Shown here: positions 33,502 to 42,703 of the stretch, one piece after another
Position numbering within the stretch: position 1 is the stretch's first letter
Layout: the number at the start of each line of letters is the position of its first letter
NCBI RefSeq assembly: GCF_001636425.1
Contig: NZ_KV440953.1
Coordinates: 1,438,847 to 1,502,846, forward strand
Origin: Heyndrickxia acidicola
Lineage (GTDB): Bacteria > Bacillota > Bacilli > Bacillales > Bacillaceae_C
Reading direction: 5' to 3'
Length of the DNA: 64,000 nt
The notes under the pieces: model-generated
The model's database searches: none
What the model saw: only the letters and a program-made list of their open reading frames with translations
What the model was told of the DNA's origin: nothing
Position numbers and translations under genes: made by a program

Positions 33502-34896
33502 TTATAACGCAGGATGAATGGCAGTATGCAGAGTTGCCATCATAAAAGCCATATGTACAACTCCCTGTTCGAAGTCCTTTAAGCGAATTGATTCGTTCGG
33601 CGCATGAGCCTTTGAACCTGCCCAGCCAATCCCTGTACTGACAATCGGGAGATTAAGCTTTTCACCAAAAATATACATAGGACCGGTCCCTGCAGCATTC
33701 GGAGCAAGAATCACGTCTGATTTATAAACCTTCACCGCTGTGTCCAGTACATGATGAACAAATGGATGATTAAAATCAGACCGATATGCTTTCTGTCCAT
33801 TTATCATTTCAGCTTTTATATCTGTAAATCCATTGTCAATTAAATGTTTTTGGATACGTTCCAATATGTGATTCGGATCCTGCCCCGGTACTAAACGGCA
33901 GTCCAGCTTAGCCTTTGCGTTTTTGGGAAGAACGGTTTTTGCTCCGGGACCTGAATAACCACTTTCCAAACCGCAGATCGTCATGGTTGGTTCAAAAACC
34001 ATGGCTATGCGGGGATCTTTGCCTGTATCTTTTGTTATAAGCGGCCTTTTCAATCCGTATAATTGGCCAACAGCCTCTTCATCAAAAGGCAATCCTTGAA
34101 CAACCTTCCTCTCCTCTTCTGTTGGTTCTGTCACCCCATCATAAAAACCTTCCACTAGAATTTCATTCGTTTTGCTTTTCATCGATGCAAGTGCCTGTAC
34201 AAGCCTCCAAGCCGCATTGTCAACATATGCCCCCACTGATGAATGCATATCAATGTCCGCACCTGTGCAAGTCAATTCAAGATACGCCATACCTTTTACC
34301 CCTGCTACCATGCTGACCCGGTTTTTTTCATCTTTGCTTCCAAATTCCCATATGCAAGCATCCGCTTTAAATAGCTCTTTGTATTTTGCAAGATACGGCT
34401 CGAGATTGGGGCTCCCAATTTCTTCTTCACCTTCGATTAAAAACTTTATATTACAAGGCAATCCGCCCTCAATGGTATTTAATACCTTTATCGCGGTTAA
34501 CCTGGCGATGAAGTCACCTTTATTATCCGCTGCTCCTCTTGCATATAAATGTCCATTTGCCACAGTCGGATGAAAAGGAGGTGTATTCCACTCATCCAGC
34601 GGCTCAGGAGGCTGCACATCATAGTGATTATAGAAAAGAAGGGTTGTATTGGAATTCCCATCCCTGCCTGCAGGAAAAAAACCATACACCACTGGATTAC
34701 CACCTAATCCATCTAATATCCTTGCCTCGCCTCCTGTGTCCTGCAGCATTTTCTCCACCAGCTTGACTGTTTCAGGTATTGCTGCAGCTTGAGCAGAAAT
34801 AGTAGGAAGTGAAAGGTACTGATGTAAATCACTCATTGCCTGGTCCATAATATCTTTTGTTTTTGAACGTATACTTTCCAGTAAGACTGTTCCCAT
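33502..34896 (-). CDS. M20 family metallopeptidase (dipeptidase)
   Basis: 464 aa zinc peptidase of the M20/ArgE/CPG2 superfamily. Metal-site segments: LLFYNHYDVQPPEP (His, first Asp), YARGAADNKGDF (bridging Asp) and LIEGEEEIGSPNL (catalytic Glu and ligand), then VPGQDP and GSKAHAPNESI near the C-terminus (last His). A dimerisation lid domain is inserted at about 200-330. It resembles Bacillus dipeptidases annotated as M20 peptidases acting on di- and tripeptides in the cytoplasm. AAGGAGG precedes the ATG at 34,896. Single gene. Confidence 0.92.
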   Translation of the reverse strand: MGTVLLESIRSKTKDIMDQAMSDLHQYLSLPTISAQAAAIPETVKLVEKMLQDTGGEARILDGLGGNPVVYGFFPAGRDGNSNTTLLFYNHYDVQPPEPLDEWNTPPFHPTVANGHLYARGAADNKGDFIARLTAIKVLNTIEGGLPCNIKFLIEGEEEIGSPNLEPYLAKYKELFKADACIWEFGSKDEKNRVSMVAGVKGMAYLELTCTGADIDMHSSVGAYVDNAAWRLVQALASMKSKTNEILVEGFYDGVTEPTEEERKVVQGLPFDEEAVGQLYGLKRPLITKDTGKDPRIAMVFEPTMTICGLESGYSGPGAKTVLPKNAKAKLDCRLVPGQDPNHILERIQKHLIDNGFTDIKAEMINGQKAYRSDFNHPFVHHVLDTAVKVYKSDVILAPNAAGTGPMYIFGEKLNLPIVSTGIGWAGSKAHAPNESIRLKDFEQGVVHMAFMMATLHTAIHPAL

Positions 34897-35070
34897 GTTT
34901 CTTATCCTCCTTAAGATCACTCTCCTTATCTATATTTCGATTCCCTAAATAAAAACCCTTTATATTTTTAGAATTTATTTAAATATTCTGTTGTTTTGAG
35001 TGATCTTTCGATTTCTGAGTACAAATCTAGATGTCCGGGATTATCAATTAAATTATATGTATAGCTATTA

Positions 35071-35243
35071 CATCAGCGCTGTTCTTCCTGTCTGTTTCTT
35101 TCTGCTCAAATAAATTTTCACAGATAGATACCATGCTATTGTTCGCATCAATTGTTCTTCTCCCTTTTTCATTTCTGTCCAAAAATAAAAAAGGGGTAAC
35201 TCAAAAGGCCGCATAAAACCGTCTTTTGAGTCAACCTCCTCAT
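35071..35243. repeat. Family III repeat, 3' copy forming a terminator
   Basis: Matches positions about 5180-5360 of copy 1 (catgctattgttcgcatcaa, ttgttcttct, ccaaaaataaaaaaggggta) and ends in the hairpin ggtaactcaaaagg / cttttgagtcaacc (about 35,191-35,240). On the minus strand the hairpin is followed by TTTTTTATTTTT, so it probably terminates the leftward stress-protein gene ending at 35,263. Confidence 0.8.
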
Positions 35244-35262
35244 TTTTTTTAGATTAAAAGAA

Positions 35263-35982
35263 TCATGAATGATCCCATTTTCTTTCTTCTTCCCCTTTAT
35301 CAACTAAATCCCTGACATCCCTTTCACCTCGCGGATTATAGCTTTTTCCCTTGTATTGAATCTCGGAGGCATTGTTTTCCTGATTTTTATTTTGATGGAT
35401 CGTGGAATTGGATCCAAATGAACTTGTATCCATTTCAATATTTGATCCTGATTCAATCAGTGTCGGTTCATTTCTTTCATAGGACTCCAAAGAGCGATTG
35501 ATTGCACTTAAGTCTTCCCCCCTCCCGATTAAATCAAAGGGGTTTTGGCTATTTAAAAGATTTTCATCTATATAATGCTGATGTTCAGAGTCAACATCTT
35601 TATTATGTGCCGATTTTCCATTTCTCTTCACCTCTTGCCCCTCAGTTTCACCCAATAACACAATTTTGCCATCATCGATTAAACCGACAACCCTATTGGC
35701 ATTTAACTGGGATACGCCTAGCTGCATAATGTTATCTCTCACACTTTCTGAACCCGTCTCACCCTTAAATTTTGCCATTAATTCATCAAATAGGTTTATG
35801 TCGGTATCCAATACTTGTTCTCCTACATCCATTCCTATACTGTCTTCAATCGTATTAATAGCCCCTTGATTACTGGCTACCACAACCAACTCATCTTTTG
35901 AATAATTTGCCGACTTCAGCTGATTAATTTCTTCAATAGCTTCTGCTTTTGAATCATATATACCCAAAATTTCTTTTGTCAT
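35263..35982 (-). CDS. YflT-domain (general stress protein 17M-like) protein with long C-terminal extension
   Basis: 239 aa. The N-terminal 110 residues match the heat-induced stress protein YflT/GSP17M domain: IYDSKAEAIEEINQLKSANY, ELVVVASNQGAI, FKGETGSES and GKIVLLGE. The rest is a hydrophilic, low-complexity region rich in Asn, Ser and Glu, ending KGKSYNPRGERDVRDLVDKG. In B. subtilis YflT is SigB-dependent. I found no good SigB promoter here. AAGGAGG precedes the ATG. Terminated by a family III hairpin. Confidence 0.82.
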   Translation of the reverse strand: MTKEILGIYDSKAEAIEEINQLKSANYSKDELVVVASNQGAINTIEDSIGMDVGEQVLDTDINLFDELMAKFKGETGSESVRDNIMQLGVSQLNANRVVGLIDDGKIVLLGETEGQEVKRNGKSAHNKDVDSEHQHYIDENLLNSQNPFDLIGRGEDLSAINRSLESYERNEPTLIESGSNIEMDTSSFGSNSTIHQNKNQENNASEIQYKGKSYNPRGERDVRDLVDKGEEERKWDHS

Positions 35983-36084
35983 CCAGCATTCCTCCTTGAA
36001 GGGGCATTCTTTTATTCTTCCTTTTTCCTAATTGGAAAACTTTGAAACTTCCATTTCATAACAATCTTATCTATATGATAAAGT

Positions 36085-36220
36085 CATCTGTTATTTTTTA
36101 GCTCATTTTACAGTAAAGAAAGGAAACCTTTCAGAGAAGCTGAAAGGCGTGTGAGACGGTAGTTTCGCACAGATGAACTAAAAAACGAGCAGTTTTCAAC
36201 ATAGAATATTAAAAAGAGCC
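36085..36220. repeat. Family II repeat, expanded copy
   Basis: catctgttattttttagctc ... gatgaactaaaaaacgagca, gttttcaacatagaatatta, ending aagagcc. Same palindromic arms as the 10,458 copy but with a longer, different centre containing its own small hairpin (cctttcag / ctgaaagg). No clear target duplication. Confidence 0.75.
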
Positions 36221-36397
36221 TTACTAAAATCTGCAAATAACTTTTTGGTCAGTAAAACAAAAAGATTAAAGAACTTATGGAAAAGAAACGGAAATGTTTT
36301 TCATAGACAATCTAAAAGCAAAAGGATTATAGTGTATATTAATAATAGTTAATTAATTCGGATTTTTTTCCATTCAATAATGGTTGGGGGAGCAGCT

Positions 36398-37396
36398 ATG
36401 ATTACTGAAAAGATAGGAAATATCACGGTAATAATGGGCAAAAATAATAGCAGAGTGCCATTCAGTACTTCTTTGGTAATTGAATCAAAAGAAGCTGATG
36501 TTCTGATTGATTGCGGCGGTGGAGCGGAAGTTTTCCAGCATTTGAAAAAAGAATTCCAAATTCGCAGCCTTTATCTGACCCATTACCATTTAGACCATGT
36601 CTTCGGAGCATACTTGTTCAAGGATGAAGCCACCATACATATTAATCCATATGATTATCTTAAACTTAACGATCCCTTTGAATTAGCAAAATCAAGCGGC
36701 ATGGCAGGAACCCGTGACAAAAATGAACTGGAAAAGTGGATTAACAAATTCATTAAAAAAAATAAACCTTTAAACCCGGATCGTCCGCTATGGGAGCCCA
36801 TAATCGGCATCGCGGATTGTACGTATCCTTATGAGAAGACAATTAATCTCAGCGGAACCAATATGATCATGCTTCATACGCCTGGCCACACGGAAGGATT
36901 TTGCTGCCCTTATTTCCCTGAACAGGGAGTCCTGTTTGCCGGAGACTATGATTTAACTTCTTTTGGACCTTGGTACAATAATGCGGATTCTGATATTGAC
37001 GAATTTATCCAATCTAGTAAAAGAACTCTGGAGACAGATGCAAAGTACTTTGTCACTTCTCACCATAAAGGCTGGCGCAGCCGCGATGAATATGAGAAAG
37101 GCTTGACAGCCTATATTGAAAAAATTTATGAAAGAGAGGAAAAAGTCCGTCTGTCTATACAAAATGGGGTCTCCCCTGAGGAAATTGTCCATAAAGGAAT
37201 TTTTTATTTTGTTGAAAATCATCTTAAAAACCCAAATTTGATGATTTCTGAAATCGTGGGAATAGCTAAACATATTCAACGGCTTATCAAGCAGGGGTAT
37301 CAATATGAAGATTACAGTATAGAATTCATGTCTCATTTTAATCTGACACAGGAAGCCATCGAATATAGAAGTTTACCTTATTATGTAACCGGATAA
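36398..37396 (+). CDS. MBL-fold metallo-hydrolase
   Basis: 332 aa metallo-beta-lactamase-fold protein. The zinc motif is LTHYHLDHVFGAY (HxHxDH), with HTPGHTEGFCCPYFPE (third His), GDYDLTSFGPWY (bridging Asp) and TSHHKGW (last His) completing a dinuclear site. The C-terminal 100 residues are helical. The substrate is unknown. The fold covers lactonases, glyoxalases and many others. GGGGGAG is 5 nt before the ATG at 36,398. The ATG at 36,380 overlaps that region and is less likely. Convergent with the acyl-CoA ligase gene, sharing a terminator. Confidence 0.88.
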   Translation: MITEKIGNITVIMGKNNSRVPFSTSLVIESKEADVLIDCGGGAEVFQHLKKEFQIRSLYLTHYHLDHVFGAYLFKDEATIHINPYDYLKLNDPFELAKSSGMAGTRDKNELEKWINKFIKKNKPLNPDRPLWEPIIGIADCTYPYEKTINLSGTNMIMLHTPGHTEGFCCPYFPEQGVLFAGDYDLTSFGPWYNNADSDIDEFIQSSKRTLETDAKYFVTSHHKGWRSRDEYEKGLTAYIEKIYEREEKVRLSIQNGVSPEEIVHKGIFYFVENHLKNPNLMISEIVGIAKHIQRLIKQGYQYEDYSIEFMSHFNLTQEAIEYRSLPYYVTG

Positions 37397-37422
37397 AGGC
37401 CCATTAATGCGGGCCTTTTTGC
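37395..37422 (+). terminator. Terminator between the MBL and acyl-CoA ligase genes
   Basis: aaaggccc (37,395-37,402) pairs with gggccttttt (37,411-37,420) around 8 nt. It overlaps the end of the MBL gene, and the leftward gene stops at 37,424. Confidence 0.85.
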
Positions 37423-37423
37423 T

Positions 37424-38944
37424 TTAACGGTTTACCGCCATCTCTCTTAATACAGTCTTTAATATCTTACCTACACCATTTCTTGGCAAGGCATCAACAA
37501 AGACGACCTCTTTGGGTGATTTATTTTTTGCCAAAAAGGACTGACAGTGCTGGATCATTTCCTCTTCAGATACTTCAGCTCCAGGCTTCCTCACGATAAA
37601 TGCAACAACCTCTTCACCCATTCTTTCATCCGGAACTCCAATTACCGCTGCCTCCAGCACAGAAGGATGGTTCACTATCAGCTCTTCTATATCTCTCGGA
37701 TAAATATTGAAGCCTCCACGAATGATCAAATCCTTCTTTCGGTCGACAAGGTAAACGTATCCATCATCATCTACTTTGGCAAGATCACCTGTATATAACC
37801 AGCCGCCTTTTAACACTTTATTTGTTTCTTCTTCATTTAAAAAATACCCAGGTGTTACGTTTTCACCTTGGACAATTAATTCTCCAACTTCATTTGGAGC
37901 CAATTCATTCCCTTCTATATCCACTATCTTTATGTCGACACCAGGAATAGGCAGTCCCGCTGAGCCTGGCTTATGGGGTATTCCATCATAGCTGGAAGTA
38001 ACGATGGGAGCCGCCTCTGAAAGGCCATAGCCCTCTGTCACATCTGCCTGGAATTTCTTTTTAAACTTTACGCTTAAGGCTAGAGGCAAAGGTGCTGAAC
38101 CGGATGTTAATTTATCTAAACTGGATAAATCATATCTATCTGCATGAGGATAATGGTACATCGCGTATACCATGGCAGGAACAACGGAAAAAGTACGGAC
38201 TTTATACTTTTCAATGGCAGAAAAAACCTCTTCCACATCAAACTTTGAAAAAATGACAATAGAACTGCCCTTTAGATAACAAATATTTGAAACCGTCAAA
38301 CCAAATACATGAGCTAGAGGCAATACTCCGAGTGTAGTTTTGAGAGACTCCTTATTAACCGAGGCTGAGCTCGCTGCATTTGAATAGAGATTTTGATGGG
38401 TAAGAATTACACCCTTTGGTTTACCTGTCGTACCGGATGTATACAGGATGACTGCTGGTTCATTCACGCTTGCCTTCAACAAAGAATTAGTTTCTTCGTT
38501 TTCTTTTTCATTAAACCAATCCTTCATTTGGATGACAGAAGCATCCTCTAGAGAATCCGTGGAAATAACAGAAGGTTTATGAACCAATCCGTTCGTTGCT
38601 TCTTTTATTTTTTGCAAGCTAGCTGAGGAAGTAATAATTGCTTTAGCATTCGAATTTTTAATAATAAATTCGATTTCATGATGGTGAAGCAGATGCATAA
38701 CAGGAACAATCACCGCTCTAGCCCTGGTTATACCTTGATATGAAAACAGCACCTCTGGGCAGTTTGGCATACAAACGATTACCCTGTCTCCCTCTTGGAT
38801 ACCTAGATTTTTTAAACCGGCAGCTATTTGCCCTGCATGCCTTTTTGTTTCAATATTACTGTACTCTTTTTCTCCGAAATACAAAAAAGGATACTCCCCA
38901 TACGTTTGAATATTATCATCAAGCAAATCCTGAAGAAGCGGCAT
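37424..38944 (-). CDS. AMP-forming acyl-CoA ligase (long-chain fatty acid-CoA ligase-like)
   Basis: 506 aa member of the adenylate-forming (ANL) superfamily. The phosphate loop is ILYTSGTTGKPKGVILTH, with VTEGYGLSEAAP, WLYTGDLAKVDDDGYVYLVD, the hinge DRKKDLIIRGGFNIYPRDIE and the C-terminal catalytic lysine in PRNGVGKILK. It activates a carboxylic acid as acyl-AMP and transfers it to CoA, resembling LcfA/YngI-type ligases. The acid is probably medium or long chain, which is inference. The ATG at 38,944 has GGAG 9 nt upstream. In-frame TTG/ATG codons 15 and 9 bp upstream overlap it. Single gene. Confidence 0.9.
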   Translation of the reverse strand: MPLLQDLLDDNIQTYGEYPFLYFGEKEYSNIETKRHAGQIAAGLKNLGIQEGDRVIVCMPNCPEVLFSYQGITRARAVIVPVMHLLHHHEIEFIIKNSNAKAIITSSASLQKIKEATNGLVHKPSVISTDSLEDASVIQMKDWFNEKENEETNSLLKASVNEPAVILYTSGTTGKPKGVILTHQNLYSNAASSASVNKESLKTTLGVLPLAHVFGLTVSNICYLKGSSIVIFSKFDVEEVFSAIEKYKVRTFSVVPAMVYAMYHYPHADRYDLSSLDKLTSGSAPLPLALSVKFKKKFQADVTEGYGLSEAAPIVTSSYDGIPHKPGSAGLPIPGVDIKIVDIEGNELAPNEVGELIVQGENVTPGYFLNEEETNKVLKGGWLYTGDLAKVDDDGYVYLVDRKKDLIIRGGFNIYPRDIEELIVNHPSVLEAAVIGVPDERMGEEVVAFIVRKPGAEVSEEEMIQHCQSFLAKNKSPKEVVFVDALPRNGVGKILKTVLREMAVNR

Positions 38945-39415
38945 TTCTCCCATCTCCAATCATGTAGGATAGTCGTTCATAACATTCTCTGTATCTAAGT
39001 TGGTCATTCTATTTTATATGAAAAATAGTGTGTTTAACATCGTTTAAGAAAACGCTCTCGAAATATTTATCTTTTACATAGTCCCACCCTCAAAACTTCA
39101 TAGCATGACCTTTGTGAATCCCTTCAATAGGTGCCGAACTATCCTTTATACATATGCACTCGAAGTGTATTTATACCATTATCAGTGCTGCCGCCACTCT
39201 GATAGTGGCCACAGGGAGGGAAACTAGTAAAATGGAATCTAACGTTTTGGCTCTTTCATTCATTAGCCTTATATGTTACTTAAAAAATGCTGTTAAAGCA
39301 TTAATTTTTGTTTTTTTTATAAAGGATAATTTCGTATGTTATTTTATTCTGAACCTAGATTTCCAATCACAGTTTTGTGTCAAACAGCAACAAAGTTCAT
39401 TAAAAGAGCCTACAT
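38945..39415. other. Intergenic region with a decayed family I element (copy G)
   Basis: About 39,325-39,410 keeps the family I right half, ending agcaacaaagttc then attaaaagagcc. The left part is unrecognisable. It precedes the terminator of the leftward gene at 39,467. The remainder shows no gene. Confidence 0.5.
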
Positions 39416-39444
39416 AAAAAAACCGTCAAAGACGGTTTTTTATC
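39415..39444. terminator. Terminator of the DUF5634-like gene
   Basis: aaaaaaaccgtc pairs with gacggttttttat (centre near 39,429). A/T runs on both sides. Confidence 0.85.
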
Positions 39445-39466
39445 TATGTATTCATTTTCAAGAGAA

Positions 39467-39769
39467 TCACCAGCTCTCAATTCTATTAAAAACTTCATCG
39501 AGAGAGGTGTACCCTTTATTTTCACCTGTTTCAGATTGAACCGTCCATTCGTGGCTTGCAGGTGCAACTTCCCCTTTACTGTTTTTGATAAATGGGTTGT
39601 TGATCATGTAAACATGGCCATCCTTTCTCACAGTAAAGCCAAAGTAGCATTGGTTCCCTTCTCCTTCTTCTTCATACACCCCGATTTCCTCGAGATCATA
39701 CTCTTCCATTAGCTCCTGAAGCATTTGGGTCATCTCACTTATTAAGTGTTCCCGATTTATAAATTCCAT
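39467..39769 (-). CDS. DUF5634-like small protein
   Basis: 100 aa, acidic and soluble. MEFINREHLISEMTQMLQEL is a helix, followed by strands EIGVYEEEGEGNQCYFGFTV, RKDGHVYMINNPF and HEWTVQSETGE, and a final helix. It looks like the small Bacillus family DUF5634, function unknown. GAGGCG lies 6 nt before the ATG. Stand-alone. The family name is from memory of the sequence pattern and would need a profile search. Confidence 0.62.
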   Translation of the reverse strand: MEFINREHLISEMTQMLQELMEEYDLEEIGVYEEEGEGNQCYFGFTVRKDGHVYMINNPFIKNSKGEVAPASHEWTVQSETGENKGYTSLDEVFNRIESW

Positions 39770-40021
39770 GTAAATCGCCTCTTTCTTTCGACCGGTTTAT
39801 TGAATATAGGATATTCTTGATTTTAGGGTTTCCGAAATCACATAGATTATTGCTATATGATTTAAATTCTTGAATCACCAGTGCAAAAAATTTGTAATAG
39901 GAAAATGTTTTACAAAATCCTTCTTCATTTCGTATAGTAAGTATGGTAATTAAAGAAAGGTTTGGTAAATGAATGCTTTCCACATAATATTATCAGGCCT
40001 AAAAAAGAGGAGGCTGTTCAA

Positions 40022-40471
40022 TTGTCTAAACAATTTGAGCTTACAAGAAAAGTTCTGATTTCATTTATTGAAAATCTTGATGAAGATACGGCTGGTATTC
40101 AACCACGTGGATTTAATAATACGATTCAATGGCATATCGGGCATGTACTGGTATCTGCTGAAAGCTTTATGTATGGATATCCAAAAAAATCTTCTCATAT
40201 TCCCGAAAGCTATCATGAATTATTCAAAATGGGAACCAAACCCGGCGACTGGAATGGAAATGTCCCTAGCATGAAGGAATTAACAGAGCTTATAAGAAAC
40301 CAAACAGAAAGAATTAATCAATTGCCTGATGAATTTTTTACTAATAAGCTGCCCTTTACGTTCCCTTTTGGAAATATCGAAACATTCGGCGATCTATATG
40401 GTTTTATGCTTTACCATGAGGCTGACCATATAGGACAAATGAAAGCGATAAAGCGTATGATTGAAGCATAA
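40022..40471 (+). CDS. DinB-superfamily protein
   Basis: 149 aa four-helix-bundle protein of the DinB/YfiT fold. Potential metal-binding His residues sit in NTIQWHIGHVLVSAESFM and YHEADHIGQMKAIKRM, the two positions conserved in DinB_2-type proteins. Relatives include bacillithiol-S-transferases and uncharacterised damage-inducible proteins. A specific activity cannot be assigned. Start is TTG 40,022 because AGGAGG lies 8 nt upstream. The ATG at 39,962 would place that site inside the gene. Monocistronic. Confidence 0.8.
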   Translation: MSKQFELTRKVLISFIENLDEDTAGIQPRGFNNTIQWHIGHVLVSAESFMYGYPKKSSHIPESYHELFKMGTKPGDWNGNVPSMKELTELIRNQTERINQLPDEFFTNKLPFTFPFGNIETFGDLYGFMLYHEADHIGQMKAIKRMIEA

Positions 40472-40498
40472 AAGCTTTTTGATGACAGCACGAATACT

Positions 40499-40615
40499 GG
40501 ACTCTGTTGTTTTTTAGCTCATTCGTGTGAACCAGCCGTTTCACACGCCTTTTTAGCACAGCTGAAATAATGAGCTAAAAAACGAACAGTCATCAAAATG
40601 AAAAATTAACAGAGG
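40499..40615. repeat. Family II repeat copy
   Basis: ggactctgttgttttttagc tcattcgtgtgaa at the left, aatgagctaaaaaacgaaca and aattaacagaggc at the right. Nearly identical arms to the 10,458 copy, no readable target duplication. Lies between the 3' ends of convergent genes and may form the terminator hairpin for either. Confidence 0.82.
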
Positions 40616-40653
40616 CTACAATTAGAAAAGGATTTTGGTAAGGACATCAATCT

Positions 40654-41439
40654 TTATCTGAGCATAGTCCATTTGCCAATGTTTTTAAAGCCGATTTTAT
40701 GATAAATCCTTCCTGCCTTTGGATTATCATAGAATAAACAAAGTGATTTTCCTTCTTTTAATAGGTCCTTTGCAAGCTTTTGCACAACAAGTGAAGCATA
40801 TCCCTTTTGCCTGTGATCATTGTGCGTACAAACCCCCACTACCATGGCGGATATGGAATTCTCAGCAGTTGTAGAAGCGCAGGCAACCATTTCATGATTC
40901 ATTTCTATATAATAGGTTCGCGCTGTTTTCGTTTCTATCCCCTTCATCATCATTTCTTTGGCATTGGGATTAGGAACAAATTCCTGAATGGTTTCGCGGA
41001 GGCTGAGAATACGATCTATGTCCTCAATGCCTGCTTCCTTGATCGAAGCCTCTATCTCTTGCTGAAAAGAGAACGATTCCAATGTACACTCACTAAAGTA
41101 GGTAAGCTGTTTTTTAAAACGATTTTTCATACTTTGTTCAAAGGGAAGAAGAATCTCTTCTTTACCGGAGATTCCCTTTACATTTGGGTTTGCTTTGATT
41201 ATATTTAGAAATCCCTCACTGTCATATCCTGGCTTGCCGTATGGTATATATGTATCATAGAAACGCAGCAGCACACCCCTCAGCTCACCTGTTTCAGAAA
41301 AATCTCCCCATAGCTCTTGAAAATCCTTATCGTATCCAAAGGACTCAATATCTCCAATGATAAAAAGGTTTATGGATGGCTCTTCTTTTAAAAAACTCAT
41401 AACTTGACTGTTTAATTTTTCATTCAGCTTTTTAATCAT
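40654..41439 (-). CDS. GNAT family N-acetyltransferase
   Basis: 261 aa. The C-terminal half is a GNAT domain: acetyl-CoA-binding VGVCTHNDHRQKGYASLVVQ (motif A, R/QxxGxA type) and LCLFYDNPKAGRIYHKIGFK (motif B). The N-terminal 120 residues form a degenerate GNAT-like or regulatory domain starting NLFIIGDIESFGYD, as in double-GNAT Bacillus proteins. The acceptor is unknown. AAAGGAG lies 9 nt before the ATG. Single gene. Confidence 0.85.
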   Translation of the reverse strand: MIKKLNEKLNSQVMSFLKEEPSINLFIIGDIESFGYDKDFQELWGDFSETGELRGVLLRFYDTYIPYGKPGYDSEGFLNIIKANPNVKGISGKEEILLPFEQSMKNRFKKQLTYFSECTLESFSFQQEIEASIKEAGIEDIDRILSLRETIQEFVPNPNAKEMMMKGIETKTARTYYIEMNHEMVACASTTAENSISAMVVGVCTHNDHRQKGYASLVVQKLAKDLLKEGKSLCLFYDNPKAGRIYHKIGFKNIGKWTMLR

Positions 41440-41640
41440 ATCCGGTATCTCCTTTGTATAAAAATAATAATTATAAAATTCCTCCCTTGAAGATAAAATG
41501 GTTCACGTTACCATTTAAAGTAATTTAACGATAAAATTCAATCTTGTCAATACTTTCAAAAAAAACAGCAAACTCACGCTCACCTGCTTAAGGATTCCGG
41601 AGTTAGAACTTAATCCCCAGCTATAGTATCCTAAAACATA

Positions 41641-42141
41641 GAGGCTGTACCAAATGGTGCAATGATACAAAGTGAACTTGGCAACAGCAACTTTTTTGGC
41701 TTGTTGGTTTCCACTGCAAGCATTCCTTTTCCCTTCAATCAACCTTTAAGTTAAATCAAAATTGGGATTGTAGATAGATATAGGTAGCGTACTATTTATC
41801 CTGCTGGGTTGATTTCCGCTGCAGACACTCGCTTTCCTCTGGCGGTAGTGGAACCACATCATTGCATGGTTATGGGGATCCCCCAATAACTTGCTTAACT
41901 TGCAGGAGCTTTTTGCCTTCCACTTTATTTAACGTTGAAACCAAACAATCATTGGGTACTATTAGATATGCTCAGCGCTATTCATCTTGCCTGTTCTTTG
42001 CTGATCAAATAGTTTCTTAGCAGATAGACACCATGATATTATTCGCATCAATTGTTCTTCTCTCCTCCTTTTTCTGTCCAAAAATAAAAAAGAGGTAACT
42101 CAGAAGGCAGCTTTTAACCGCCTTTTGAGTCACCCTCTTTA
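41641..42141. repeat. Family III repeat, copy 2, with an embedded family IV segment; terminator of pssA
   Basis: Starts gaggctgtaccaaatggtgc and follows copy 1 to cttgttggtttcca. About 150 bp of family IV-like sequence (41,717-41,865, with gggttgatttccgctgcaga) intervene. Copy 1 similarity then resumes at atggttatggggatccccca and runs to the terminal hairpin (about 42,088-42,140). On the minus strand that hairpin begins 4 bp after the pssA stop codon and is followed by TTTTTTATTTTT. Confidence 0.82.
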
Positions 42142-42144
42142 TAT

Positions 42145-42636
42145 TTACAATTTTTTTACTTTTATGGGTGCTACCATTAATACAGCAAGTATGATCGTTA
42201 TAAATGAGCTGCTGTAGGAAAACAATCCCATGAATGCAAGAATTAAACCGGCTGCCGGAATAGGGACACCGATAAAATAACCTCTTGTAGGATGTGCACT
42301 GAACCTTGCAAGCCTTACGACACCCATAGTCGGAAACAATATAAAAGCAAAGGAAGTCAGCAAGGAAACAGGAGCAAAAGAATGGAACAACAAAGCTGGG
42401 GCTACTCCAAAGCTAACGATATCCGCTAATGAATCCAGATGAATCCCTAAAGCACTGTCCGCTTTCAGTTTCCTGGCAATTCTTCCATCAAAGAGATCAA
42501 AAAATGCTGCTAAAAAAATAAAGATGGCCGATGCTTCTGGAAAGCCGCTCATATTAATCGTAATACTTAAAACGCCGCAGATAAAATTGCCGATTGAGAA
42601 GACATTCGGTAATGTTTTTACAAGTTGAATAAGCAA
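42145..42636 (-). CDS. pssA: CDP-diacylglycerol-serine O-phosphatidyltransferase
   Basis: Membrane enzyme making phosphatidylserine from CDP-diacylglycerol and serine. 163 aa, slightly shorter than B. subtilis PssA (177 aa). The CDP-alcohol phosphotransferase motif is complete: Asp47, Asp50-Gly51, Ala54-Arg55, Gly64, Asp68, Asp72 in DLFDGRIARKLKADSALG and HLDSLAD. Five or six hydrophobic helices. Start is TTG 42,636 with GGGGAGG 7 nt upstream. In B. subtilis pssA is followed by ybfM and psd. Here it is alone and closed by a family III hairpin. Confidence 0.93.
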   Translation of the reverse strand: MLIQLVKTLPNVFSIGNFICGVLSITINMSGFPEASAIFIFLAAFFDLFDGRIARKLKADSALGIHLDSLADIVSFGVAPALLFHSFAPVSLLTSFAFILFPTMGVVRLARFSAHPTRGYFIGVPIPAAGLILAFMGLFSYSSSFITIILAVLMVAPIKVKKL

Positions 42637-42703
42637 AAATCTATCCTCCCCTTTCCCTTAATTATTCTTTCTAAGAATGAAAGGAGTATTCCACTTTTTT
42701 CAA

